5,159 bases of DNA, from assembly GCA_900553055.1 (NCBI GenBank), contig USBV01000112.1:1-5159 (forward strand). The letters are read 5' to 3'. A program made the translations under genes and the position numbers. This DNA comes from an uncultured Phascolarctobacterium sp. (GTDB lineage: Bacteria > Bacillota > Negativicutes > Acidaminococcales > Acidaminococcaceae). Position 1 is the first letter of the stretch. Each line of letters opens with the position of its first letter. Of this stretch, positions 1-4,966 are shown in pieces. The notes beneath the pieces were generated by a model. It saw only the letters and a list, made by a program, of their open reading frames with translations. It had not been told where the DNA came from and did not search any database.

Positions 1-147
1 GAGCTGTGATTTTTAGCAAATGAGTGGCTTGGTACAATGGCCTCAAGGGTTCGAAAACCTTTATTGTTCTGCGAGACAAATAGTACCCCGCAGAGGCCAA
101 TTGAACCCCACGAAATTTGCGTTAAGAAAATCACGCGAACGAATGAT
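1..147 (+). repeat. Structured repeat element, copy 1 (candidate ncRNA or ORF-less mobile element)
   Basis: This stretch matches 4994-5140 in the same orientation, with few differences outside a variable patch at 55-63. It folds on itself. GTGATTTT (6-13) pairs with AAAATCAC (127-134), GCAAAT (16-21) with ATTTGC (115-120), GTGG (24-27) with CCAC (108-111), GGT (31-33) with ACC (105-107), CAAT (35-38) with ATTG (100-103), and GGCCTC (39-44) with GAGGCC (93-98). The apical part (63-93) is a 31-base block identical in both copies. It holds CTGCG/CGCAG (69-73/89-93) and GGGT/ACCC (47-50/85-88), which interleave like a pseudoknot. Comparison with copy 2 shows compensatory pairs. A G-U wobble in copy 2 would be an A-C mismatch on the other strand, which favours a plus-strand RNA. 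No protein is encoded. The left boundary is at or beyond the window edge; the right boundary is near 140-142, just before ATGAT. Function is unknown. Confidence 0.8.
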
Positions 148-161
148 ATGCTTTTATTCAG

Positions 162-214
162 AAAAAACAAAACCTCCTAAAGTACATTGAAGGGTGTACA
201 ATAGGAGGTTTTTT
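162..214. terminator. Bidirectional intrinsic terminator, 3' of the TetR gene
   Basis: An 11-bp stem, AAAACCTCCTA (169-179) with TAGGAGGTTTT (202-212), is extended inside by GTACA/TGTAC (182-186/195-199). It is followed by a T run at 209-214 on the plus strand. On the minus strand the corresponding T-rich tail comes from the A run at 162-172. It lies about 60 bp past the TetR stop codon in the minus direction, so it most likely ends that transcript. It would also stop plus-strand transcription coming out of the repeat element. Confidence 0.85.
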
Positions 215-220
215 GCTAAA

Positions 221-265
221 GAGCCTCCCTTTTAAAAGGGAGGGGGAGCGCTTGCGGTGGAGGAA
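221..265. repeat. Dispersed palindromic repeat in the TetR 3' region
   Basis: A perfect 20-bp palindrome, CCTCCCTTTTAAAAGGGAGG, occupies 224-243. It is followed by a GC-rich segment with CGC-TT-GCG and GGTGGAGG. The CCTCCC/GGGAGG palindrome followed by a short hairpin and a GGAGG motif resembles a dispersed repeat that is frequent between genes in gut Firmicutes; this is recollection of the type, not a database match. Only one copy is in the window. It lies between the TetR stop codon and the terminator, so it would be transcribed in the 3' UTR. Confidence 0.6.
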
Positions 266-270
266 TTCTC

Positions 271-894
271 TTATTTACTCAACGATGCTAGATATGAATC
301 AAGTGCTTCCATCAAGTATGCTGTTTCGGAGCGCTGGTCAAATTTGCCAATTTGGCGGATTTGTCCTTGGGTAAGGAAGAAAAACATAATGATGCCCTCC
401 AAGGTAAAGGCCACATGGGTGGGCTTGATGGCAGTGATAATCTCACCACACTCGATAGCTTCGTTCACCAGCTCGGACATAAATTGGTGAATTCTATAGA
501 GGCGATTCTTTACATAATTCTCGAACATGGGCTGGGGGCTCAAAAGCTCACGATAAATCAAATGCATATTATAAGGATGCTCAATTTGCATTTCTGCAAT
601 CGTATCCACATAGCTACGCAAACGCTTTAAGGGCGACTCCATGCGAGCGCGCACCTTTTCCTGCAGCTTTAAGAATTTATCTGCTTCCGTATAAAGCACT
701 TCCTGGTAGAGGTTTTTCTTGCCGCCAAAATAATAAGAAATGAGAGCACTATTAACGCCACTGGCTGCAGCAATTTGTTTGATCGAAACAGCACTAAAAT
801 TATCCTGAGCAAAAAGCATGGTGGCTGCCTGTAAAATTTTATCAGCACTGCTGGCCGTGGCTTGATTATTAACTTTAATATCACTTGCGTTCAT
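271..894 (-). CDS. TetR/AcrR-family transcriptional repressor
   Basis: This 207-residue protein has the normal TetR length and layout. An N-terminal DNA-binding domain covers about residues 17-65, with the helix-turn-helix at 37-56 (SIKQIAAASGVNSALISYYF) followed by the family's typical GGKKNLYQEVL. Residues 75-207 form a helical ligand-binding and dimerisation domain that is more variable. The form SALISYYFGGKKNLY and the HLIYRELLSPQPMFE segment recall CecR/YbiH-like regulators, but I would not name it. The ATG at 894 is supported by GAGGGA at 906-901 with a 6-base spacer. It sits head-to-head with alaS, with 272 bp between the start codons, and has its own TATAAT promoter overlapped by an inverted repeat, so self-repression is likely. 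Regulators of this kind usually control an adjacent efflux pump or enzyme, but no such gene is in the window. Targets and inducer are unknown. Confidence 0.93.
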   Translation of the reverse strand: MNASDIKVNNQATASSADKILQAATMLFAQDNFSAVSIKQIAAASGVNSALISYYFGGKKNLYQEVLYTEADKFLKLQEKVRARMESPLKRLRSYVDTIAEMQIEHPYNMHLIYRELLSPQPMFENYVKNRLYRIHQFMSELVNEAIECGEIITAIKPTHVAFTLEGIIMFFFLTQGQIRQIGKFDQRSETAYLMEALDSYLASLSK

Positions 895-932
895 TATATT
901 TCCCTCGCTTATTTGGGAGTTATCTGCAATAT

Positions 933-961
933 ATTATACACTATTTTGCTAGTTCTGTAAC
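933..961 (-). promoter_or_regulatory. Promoter of the TetR gene
   Basis: On the minus strand, a perfect -10 box TATAAT (938-933) lies 17 bases downstream of GTTACA (961-956), which matches the TTGACA consensus at four of six positions. Transcription would start near 926, giving a leader of about 30 bases that contains the GAGGGA ribosome binding site. Confidence 0.7.
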
Positions 962-972
962 TATTTAGCAAG
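940..972. promoter_or_regulatory. Putative TetR operator
   Basis: An inverted repeat, TTGCTA-GTT (946-954) with AAC...TAGCAA (959-971), is centred between the arms GTT and AAC. It covers the -35 box and spacer of the TetR promoter. The same region also reads as a direct repeat with 20-bp period: ACTATTTTGCTAG (940-952) and ACTATTTAGCAAG (960-972), 11 of 13 identical. Palindromes over their own promoter are typical TetR-family operators. The assignment is inferred from position and symmetry only. Confidence 0.5.
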
Positions 973-990
973 CTTTTTGCGTAAAAAAGC
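972..990. repeat. Short inverted repeat in the divergent intergenic region
   Basis: GCTTTTT (972-978) pairs with AAAAAGC (984-990) around a GCGTA loop. It sits between the TetR operator region and the alaS promoter. There is no T run after it on the plus strand and no gene runs into it from the left, so a terminator role is unlikely. It may only reflect AT-rich sequence. The rest of 991-1056 shows nothing I recognise. Confidence 0.4.
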
Positions 991-1056
991 CTCGAATTAT
1001 CTGAAAAGCGGTCCTGTTCATCAAGCTAAGTGGGCTGGAGTAGGTTTATTTGCGTA

Positions 1057-1085
1057 TTGACTTTAGTGAGCAAAAATTATATAAT
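1057..1085 (+). promoter_or_regulatory. Promoter of alaS
   Basis: TTGACT (1057-1062), five of six consensus, is followed after exactly 17 bases by a perfect TATAAT (1080-1085). It is the strongest promoter-like sequence in the window and predicts a start near 1092, with a leader of about 75 bases. The -10 box lies inside a perfect 18-bp palindrome (1072-1089, AAAAATTAT/ATAATTTTT). E. coli AlaRS is known to repress its own gene by binding a palindrome near the start site. Whether this palindrome works that way is inference, and AT-rich symmetry can arise by chance. Confidence 0.85.
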
Positions 1086-1099
1086 TTTTACCATGCATA

Positions 1100-1138
1100 A
1101 GTCTATTTTTACACTTGTTTGTGGGTAAAAGCTAGACT
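1100..1138 (+). promoter_or_regulatory. Hairpin in the alaS 5' leader
   Basis: AGTCTA (1100-1105) pairs with TAGACT (1133-1138), and inside it TTTTAC (1107-1112) pairs with GTAAAA (1125-1130), with a small internal loop between the two stems. The hairpin occupies roughly half of the predicted leader and ends 13 bases before the AAGGAG ribosome binding site. It has no T run, so it is not a terminator. The leader is far too short for a T-box and lacks the T-box sequence. A role in mRNA stability or regulation is possible but not shown. Confidence 0.5.
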
Positions 1139-1151
1139 GGCGAGTTTGATG

Positions 1152-1157
1152 AAGGAG
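1152..1157 (+). promoter_or_regulatory. Ribosome binding site that sets the alaS start
   Basis: AAGGAG is 9 bases before the ATG at 1167 and 18 before the next in-frame ATG at 1176. The open frame extends back to a TTG at 1119, but that codon sits in the loop of the leader hairpin and has no Shine-Dalgarno sequence. The start at 1167 is therefore preferred. Confidence 0.85.
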
Positions 1158-1166
1158 CGAAAAATT

Positions 1167-3746
1167 ATGAAATACATGACTGGTAATGAGATCCGCGAAA
1201 AGTTCCTAAAATTTTTCCAGGATCGTGGCCATTTGATGCTGCCCAGTGCATCCCTGATTCCTCAGGATGACCCTACCTTGTTGATTATTGGTGCTGGCAT
1301 GGCACCATTTAAACCGTTCTTTACTGGCAAAATGAAGCCGCCCTCTCCCCGTATCACCACCTGCCAAAAGTGCGTGCGTACCGGTGATATTGAGAATGTA
1401 GGTCACACTGCCCGCCACCATACCTATTTTGAAATGCTGGGCAATTTCTCCTTTGGTGACTACTTTAAAAAGGAAATTATTCCCTGGAGCTGGGAATTTT
1501 TGACTAAAGAATTGGAGCTGCCCGCTGATAAGCTGTGGATTACCATCCATACCGAGGATGACGAAGCCTATGCTCTGTGGCGTGAGGTGGGCGTTCCTGA
1601 TGAACGCATTGTGCGCTTGGAGGATAACTGGTGGGAAATCGGCAGCGGTCCCTGCGGCCCGGACTCCGAAATCCACATTGACCTTGGTCCCGAGCGCGGC
1701 TGCGGCAAGCCCACCTGCGGCCCAGGCTGTGATTGCGACCGCTTCTTAGAGCTGTGGAACCTGGTATTTACCCAGTTTAACCAAATGCCCGACGGCACCT
1801 ATCCGCCGCTGAAGAGCAAGAACATCGATACCGGCGCAGGCTTGGAGCGTTTGGCCAGTGTTATCCAAGGCAAGCCCTCCAACTTTGAAACCGACTTAAT
1901 GTTCCCCATTATTGAATATGCCTGCAAGGTTGCAGGTGTGGAATATGGCAAGGACAAGGATACCGATGTTTCCTTAAAGGTTATTGCCGACCACGCTCGC
2001 AGCATGACCTTTATGATTGGCGATGGCATTCTGCCCTCCAACGAGGGTCGTGGTTATGTACTGCGCCGCATTCTGCGCCGCGCTGTGCGTCACGGTCGTT
2101 TGATTGGCATCAGCGAAAAATTCCTGGCTGGCGCTGTTGATATCGTTATCAGCATGTTTGGTCATGTTTATACCAATTTGGCCGAAAAACGCGATTATAT
2201 CCAAAAGGTTATCGATATGGAAGAAACCAGCTTCCTGCGCACCTTAAAGCAGGGCAGCGAGCTCTTGAACGAGGAGATTGCCAAGCTGAAGGCTGCAGGC
2301 AAGACCGAGCTGGATGGCGCTACTGCCTTCAAGCTGAACGATACCTTTGGCTTCCCCTGGGAGCTGACTGCAGAAATTCTCGAGGAGCAGGGCCTGACCA
2401 TGGACAAGGCTGGCTTTGATGCTGCTCTGGAAGTACAACGTCAAATGGCTCGTGATGCTCGCAACGACAAGGAAGGTCGTCCTGTTGTATATAACACCAC
2501 CGGCATTGAGGTTGGTGCGCTGAAGGTGGATGAGACTGCAACCTCTGCTACCATTGTGAAGCTGTATCCTGCTCATGATGCACAGCCCGTGGAAAGCGCA
2601 GGCGATGGCACTGAGGTGGCTGTTATCTGTGATGTAACCGCTTTCCACGCTGAGGGCGGCGGCCAATTGGGCGATTTGGGTACCATAACTGGTCCTACCG
2701 GCGTAATCAATGTTACTACCACCAAGAAGCTGCCCGACGGCGCTATCATTATGGTAGGCGAGGTAACTGAAGGCGTTATTAACGTAGGCGATGCAGTTAC
2801 CTTTGCTGTGGACAAGGCTCGCAAGCTGGATATTGCCCGCAATCACACCGCTACCCACTTGCTGCACGCTGCTTTGAAGCAGGTTTTAGGCAGCCATGTT
2901 AACCAAGCAGGTAGCTATGTTGGTCCCGATAGACTGCGCTTTGACTTCTCCCATTTCTCCCAGGTTACTGAGGCAGAGCTGGCCGAGGTTGAAAGCATTG
3001 TAAATGAACAAATTCTCGCTAGCAAGGGCGTAGAAATTGAAGAGCTGCCCATTGAGGAAGCTAAGAAGAAGGGTGCGATGGCGCTCTTCGGCGAAAAATA
3101 TGGCAAGATTGTGCGCGTGGTTACCGTTCCCGGCTTCTCCATGGAGTTCTGCGGTGGCAGCCATGTAAGCAACACTGCGCAAATCGGCATGTTCAAGATC
3201 GTGAGCGAGGGCTCCAGCGGTGCAGGCGTGCGCCGTATTGAGGCTGTAACTGGTCATGGCGCTGTGGAGCACATCAACCATATGGAAGCAATGATGAAGG
3301 ATTTGGCTGCTTCCTTGAAATGCCGTTGCTGCGATATTCCCGACCGCTTGGAGGCTCTGCATTGTGAGCTGAAGGCTGTGCAAAAGAAGGCTGACGAGCT
3401 TACTCAAGAGATTGCGAAGGCTCAGGTTTCCAGCGTAGCTGACCAAGTGAAGGAAATCAAGGGCGTGCCCGTGCTGGTACAAAAGGTACAGGCTGATAGC
3501 GTTGACGCACTGCGTAATTTGGGCGACCAAATGCGCGACAAGGTTGGCGGCGTAGTAGTGCTGGCAGCTGTGATGGGCGAAAAGGTAAGCATTTTGACCA
3601 TGGCTACTAAGGACGCTGTGGCTAAGCTGTGCGGCGGTGGCGGCGGCGGTCGTCCCGACATGGCTCAGGCTGGTGCGAAGGATGTTAGCAAGGTTGACGC
3701 TGCTTTGGCAGAGGCTCCGGCTATCATCGAAGGCATGTTAAAATAA
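1167..3746 (+). CDS. alaS: Alanyl-tRNA synthetase, complete
   Basis: This cytoplasmic enzyme activates alanine with ATP, charges tRNA-Ala, and removes wrongly attached serine or glycine. The 859 residues from ATG 1167 are normal family length. The class II catalytic core comes first: RHHTYFEMLGNFSFGDYF (motif 2, about 83-100) and DTGAGLERLAS (motif 3, about 221-231). A cysteine cluster GCGKPTCGPGCDCDRF (about 178-193) lies between them, as in many Firmicutes versions. The editing domain carries TAFHAEGGGQLGD (about 491-503) and the zinc/editing residues HTATH (560-564) and CGGSH (662-666). A coiled-coil stretch (about 727-753) leads to the C-Ala domain with the glycine-rich CGGGGGGRPDMAQAG (about 822-836). 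All expected motifs are intact and I see no frameshift. It has its own promoter and is followed by a strong terminator. The downstream genes are not the yrzL-yrrK pair that often follows alaS in Firmicutes (recollection). Confidence 0.98.
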   Translation: MKYMTGNEIREKFLKFFQDRGHLMLPSASLIPQDDPTLLIIGAGMAPFKPFFTGKMKPPSPRITTCQKCVRTGDIENVGHTARHHTYFEMLGNFSFGDYFKKEIIPWSWEFLTKELELPADKLWITIHTEDDEAYALWREVGVPDERIVRLEDNWWEIGSGPCGPDSEIHIDLGPERGCGKPTCGPGCDCDRFLELWNLVFTQFNQMPDGTYPPLKSKNIDTGAGLERLASVIQGKPSNFETDLMFPIIEYACKVAGVEYGKDKDTDVSLKVIADHARSMTFMIGDGILPSNEGRGYVLRRILRRAVRHGRLIGISEKFLAGAVDIVISMFGHVYTNLAEKRDYIQKVIDMEETSFLRTLKQGSELLNEEIAKLKAAGKTELDGATAFKLNDTFGFPWELTAEILEEQGLTMDKAGFDAALEVQRQMARDARNDKEGRPVVYNTTGIEVGALKVDETATSATIVKLYPAHDAQPVESAGDGTEVAVICDVTAFHAEGGGQLGDLGTITGPTGVINVTTTKKLPDGAIIMVGEVTEGVINVGDAVTFAVDKARKLDIARNHTATHLLHAALKQVLGSHVNQAGSYVGPDRLRFDFSHFSQVTEAELAEVESIVNEQILASKGVEIEELPIEEAKKKGAMALFGEKYGKIVRVVTVPGFSMEFCGGSHVSNTAQIGMFKIVSEGSSGAGVRRIEAVTGHGAVEHINHMEAMMKDLAASLKCRCCDIPDRLEALHCELKAVQKKADELTQEIAKAQVSSVADQVKEIKGVPVLVQKVQADSVDALRNLGDQMRDKVGGVVVLAAVMGEKVSILTMATKDAVAKLCGGGGGGRPDMAQAGAKDVSKVDAALAEAPAIIEGMLK

Positions 3747-3763
3747 TTTTACAGAAAAATTTT

Positions 3764-3805
3764 AGGGTGATGGTTCCTTATAAAGGGGCTATCACCCTTT
3801 GTTTT
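3764..3805 (+). terminator. Intrinsic terminator of alaS
   Basis: GGGTGAT (3765-3771) pairs with ATCACCC (3791-3797). The pairing continues inward through GGTTCCTT/AAGGGGCT, including three G-T wobbles, to a 3-base loop, giving a stem of about 15 bp. TTTGTTTTG follows directly. It starts 18 bases after the alaS stop codon. Confidence 0.92.
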
Positions 3806-3841
3806 GCTTTGCTAGCTGCTTGTTAGGCGTATTATGGCGAT

Positions 3842-3870
3842 TTGCGTAGTATGTCTGTTTTTGTTATAAT
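3842..3870 (+). promoter_or_regulatory. Extended -10 promoter for the membrane protein gene
   Basis: A perfect TATAAT (3865-3870) is preceded by TGT, making the extended -10 form TGnTATAAT. A weak -35, TTGCGT (3842-3847), is 17 bases upstream. Transcription would begin near 3877, only about 23 bases before the start codon, just enough for the GGAGG site. With the terminator immediately upstream, this marks a new transcription unit. Confidence 0.8.
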
Positions 3871-3899
3871 ATAAGAGCTATGAAGCTGGAGGTGGAAAT

Positions 3900-4169
3900 A
3901 TGCTGCCTGATAAGAATTACAACCGACGGATTAAGCCGCCCTGGTATGTGCAGGTTATATTGGCCTTCTATGGCTTTTTATGGCTGAATATGATTTTTAT
4001 TGTGGGATTAAACAGCCTGCGCTTGGGCTATATTGATTATGATAGCGGCAGTATTTTTGTGGCGCTGACGCTGGGACTAAAGCTTATCTTTTGGTATATG
4101 GATAGGTTTTATGAGGTGCAGGAGGATGATGCTGCGGATGAAACGGATGAGCAGCATGAATCCAAGTAG
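3900..4169 (+). CDS. Small two-helix membrane protein of unknown function
   Basis: I do not recognise this 89-residue protein. The start is well supported: GGAGG at 3888-3892, seven bases before the ATG, behind an extended -10 promoter. The N-terminus is basic (KNYNRRIKPPW, residues 5-15), which suggests it stays in the cytoplasm. A first hydrophobic helix spans about 15-37, rich in aromatic residues. A short polar loop (about 38-49, NSLRLGYIDYDS) follows, then a second helix at about 50-66. The tail from about 70 is strongly acidic (VQEDDAADETDEQHESK) and would also be cytoplasmic. There is no signal-peptidase site or catalytic motif. The acidic tail might contact another protein or cations, but that is speculation. 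The Nudix gene starts 58 bp later without a clear promoter of its own, so the two are probably cotranscribed. Confidence 0.85.
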   Translation: MLPDKNYNRRIKPPWYVQVILAFYGFLWLNMIFIVGLNSLRLGYIDYDSGSIFVALTLGLKLIFWYMDRFYEVQEDDAADETDEQHESK

Positions 4170-4227
4170 GCTAAGAATTTAGCGACTTTTGCTGAAATAG
4201 ATATGTTTTGGAGGTTACGAAATTATC

Positions 4228-4728
4228 ATGGAGCTTTGGGATATATATGATAGTAACAAACAGCTGACGGGGCGCACCATGAAGCGCAACGATTGGTGCC
4301 TGAAGGATGGTGAATATCACTTGACGGTGCTGGGTGTGGTGCAGCACACCGACGGACGCTTTTTGATTACGCGCCGTGTGATCACTAAGGCGTGGGCTGC
4401 TGGCTGGTGGGAGGTGCCGGGCGGTGCTTGCATGGCTGGCGAAAGCTCGCGCGAGGCGGTGAATCGCGAGGTGCTGGAGGAAACAGGACTGGATGTGTCT
4501 GCGCTGCCTGGAGAGCCCTTGGTTACCTATCACAGGGAGAATCCGGGAGAGGGGGATAATTATTTTGTGGATTGTTATCGCTTTACGTTGAACTTCAAGC
4601 TTAGTGATGTGAAGGTGCAGGAGCAAGAGGTGCTGGAGTGGAAGCTGGCTACTTTAGAGGAGATTAAAGAATTAGCGGCGCAGGGGATTTTTCTACATTA
4701 TGATAGTATTAAAGCAGTGTTTGAGTGA
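4228..4728 (+). CDS. Nudix hydrolase, IPP-isomerase-like/YfcD-like subgroup
   Basis: The 166-residue protein carries a perfect Nudix box (GX5EX7REUXEEXGU) at residues 66-88: G66, E72 and the core REVLEETGL at 80-88. The glutamates there bind the catalytic metal. The family hydrolyses a diphosphate linked to another group, usually a nucleotide. The N-terminal part (ELWDIYDSNKQLTGRTMKRND, then GEYHLTVLGVV) resembles Nudix proteins related to IPP isomerase and YfcD. The isomerase's own active-site TNTCCSHP segment is absent, so isomerase activity is unlikely. WWEVPGG at 60-66 is the usual strand before the box. The substrate cannot be read from sequence. GGAGGT (4210-4215) lies 12 bases before the ATG, a longer spacer than normal, but no better in-frame start is visible. 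It probably shares a transcript with the membrane protein gene upstream. No good terminator follows. Confidence 0.93.
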   Translation: MELWDIYDSNKQLTGRTMKRNDWCLKDGEYHLTVLGVVQHTDGRFLITRRVITKAWAAGWWEVPGGACMAGESSREAVNREVLEETGLDVSALPGEPLVTYHRENPGEGDNYFVDCYRFTLNFKLSDVKVQEQEVLEWKLATLEEIKELAAQGIFLHYDSIKAVFE

Positions 4729-4730
4729 TT

Positions 4731-4870
4731 CTACTTCTTTGGCACCAAAGGAGTAGCAAGAAAGTGCATACTTTCTAGAAAGTGTGGGAAAGCAAAATCC
4801 TTTTGCTCGCACAAAAGGATTTATCGAAAATGCTTTACCATATGGCCGCTTCGCGGTGTGGGATTTTACA
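4731..4870. repeat. Cluster of inverted repeats downstream of the Nudix gene
   Basis: Several palindromes lie in a row. CTACT-CTTTGG pairs with CCAAAG-AGTAG (4731-4756). AGAAAGT (4759-4765) pairs with ACTTTCT (4770-4776). AAATCCTTTTG (4795-4805) pairs with CAAAAGGATTT (4812-4822), and this competes with AGCAAAA/TTTTGCT (4791-4797/4801-4807). CCGC/GCGG (4846-4849/4853-4856) forms a further hairpin, flanked by CCATA/TGTGG. GTGTGGGA occurs twice (4782-4789 and 4856-4863). The opening CTTTGGCACCAAAG hairpin is like a common intergenic repeat in several bacterial groups (recollection). No hairpin has a T run, so none is a convincing terminator. No protein is encoded. It is probably a composite dispersed repeat that would end up in the Nudix 3' UTR. 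Confidence 0.6.
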
Positions 4871-4924
4871 TTAGCATGCTGTCTTTAGAGACTGTTAAAT
4901 GAGTGTTATCCAAAATGTGGCAGT

Positions 4925-4954
4925 TACCTGCGTAAATTCTGCTGTGCGCAGGTA
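4925..4954. repeat. Isolated hairpin before repeat copy 2
   Basis: TACCTGCG (4925-4932) pairs with CGCAGGTA (4947-4954) around a 14-base loop. There is no T run on either side. The rest of 4871-4966 shows no gene and no other recognised structure. Confidence 0.45.
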
Positions 4955-4966
4955 GTAGTAATCATG

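Noticed and set aside
45..62. tRNA T-arm (GGTTCGAAA) in the repeat element
   Set aside because: Only the T-loop-like bases match. There is no acceptor stem, anticodon arm or D-arm around them, and the pairing below it is not conserved in copy 2.
257..630. Plus-strand open frames opposite the TetR gene (257-490, 352-630)
   Set aside because: They are antisense to a clear TetR-family gene and have no domain or convincing start signals.
1119..1166. Upstream TTG start extending AlaRS by 16 residues
   Set aside because: There is no Shine-Dalgarno sequence before it and it lies in the leader hairpin. ATG 1167 has AAGGAG at 9 bases and gives the usual N-terminus.
1092..1166. T-box leader for alaS
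   Set aside because: The predicted leader is about 75 bases and lacks the T-box sequence and an antiterminator/terminator pair.
2244..3530. Long minus-strand open frames (2244-2867 and 2886-3530)
   Set aside because: They lie wholly antisense to the intact alaS coding sequence, have no recognisable domains or ribosome binding site, and are explained by codon bias on the opposite strand.
4170..4227. Separate promoter for the Nudix gene
   Set aside because: TAGATA and nearby sequences are weak and no matching -35 is at proper spacing; cotranscription with the gene upstream is simpler.
4925..4954. Terminator for the Nudix gene
   Set aside because: The 8-bp stem has a 14-base loop and no following T run, and it lies almost 200 bp past the stop codon.
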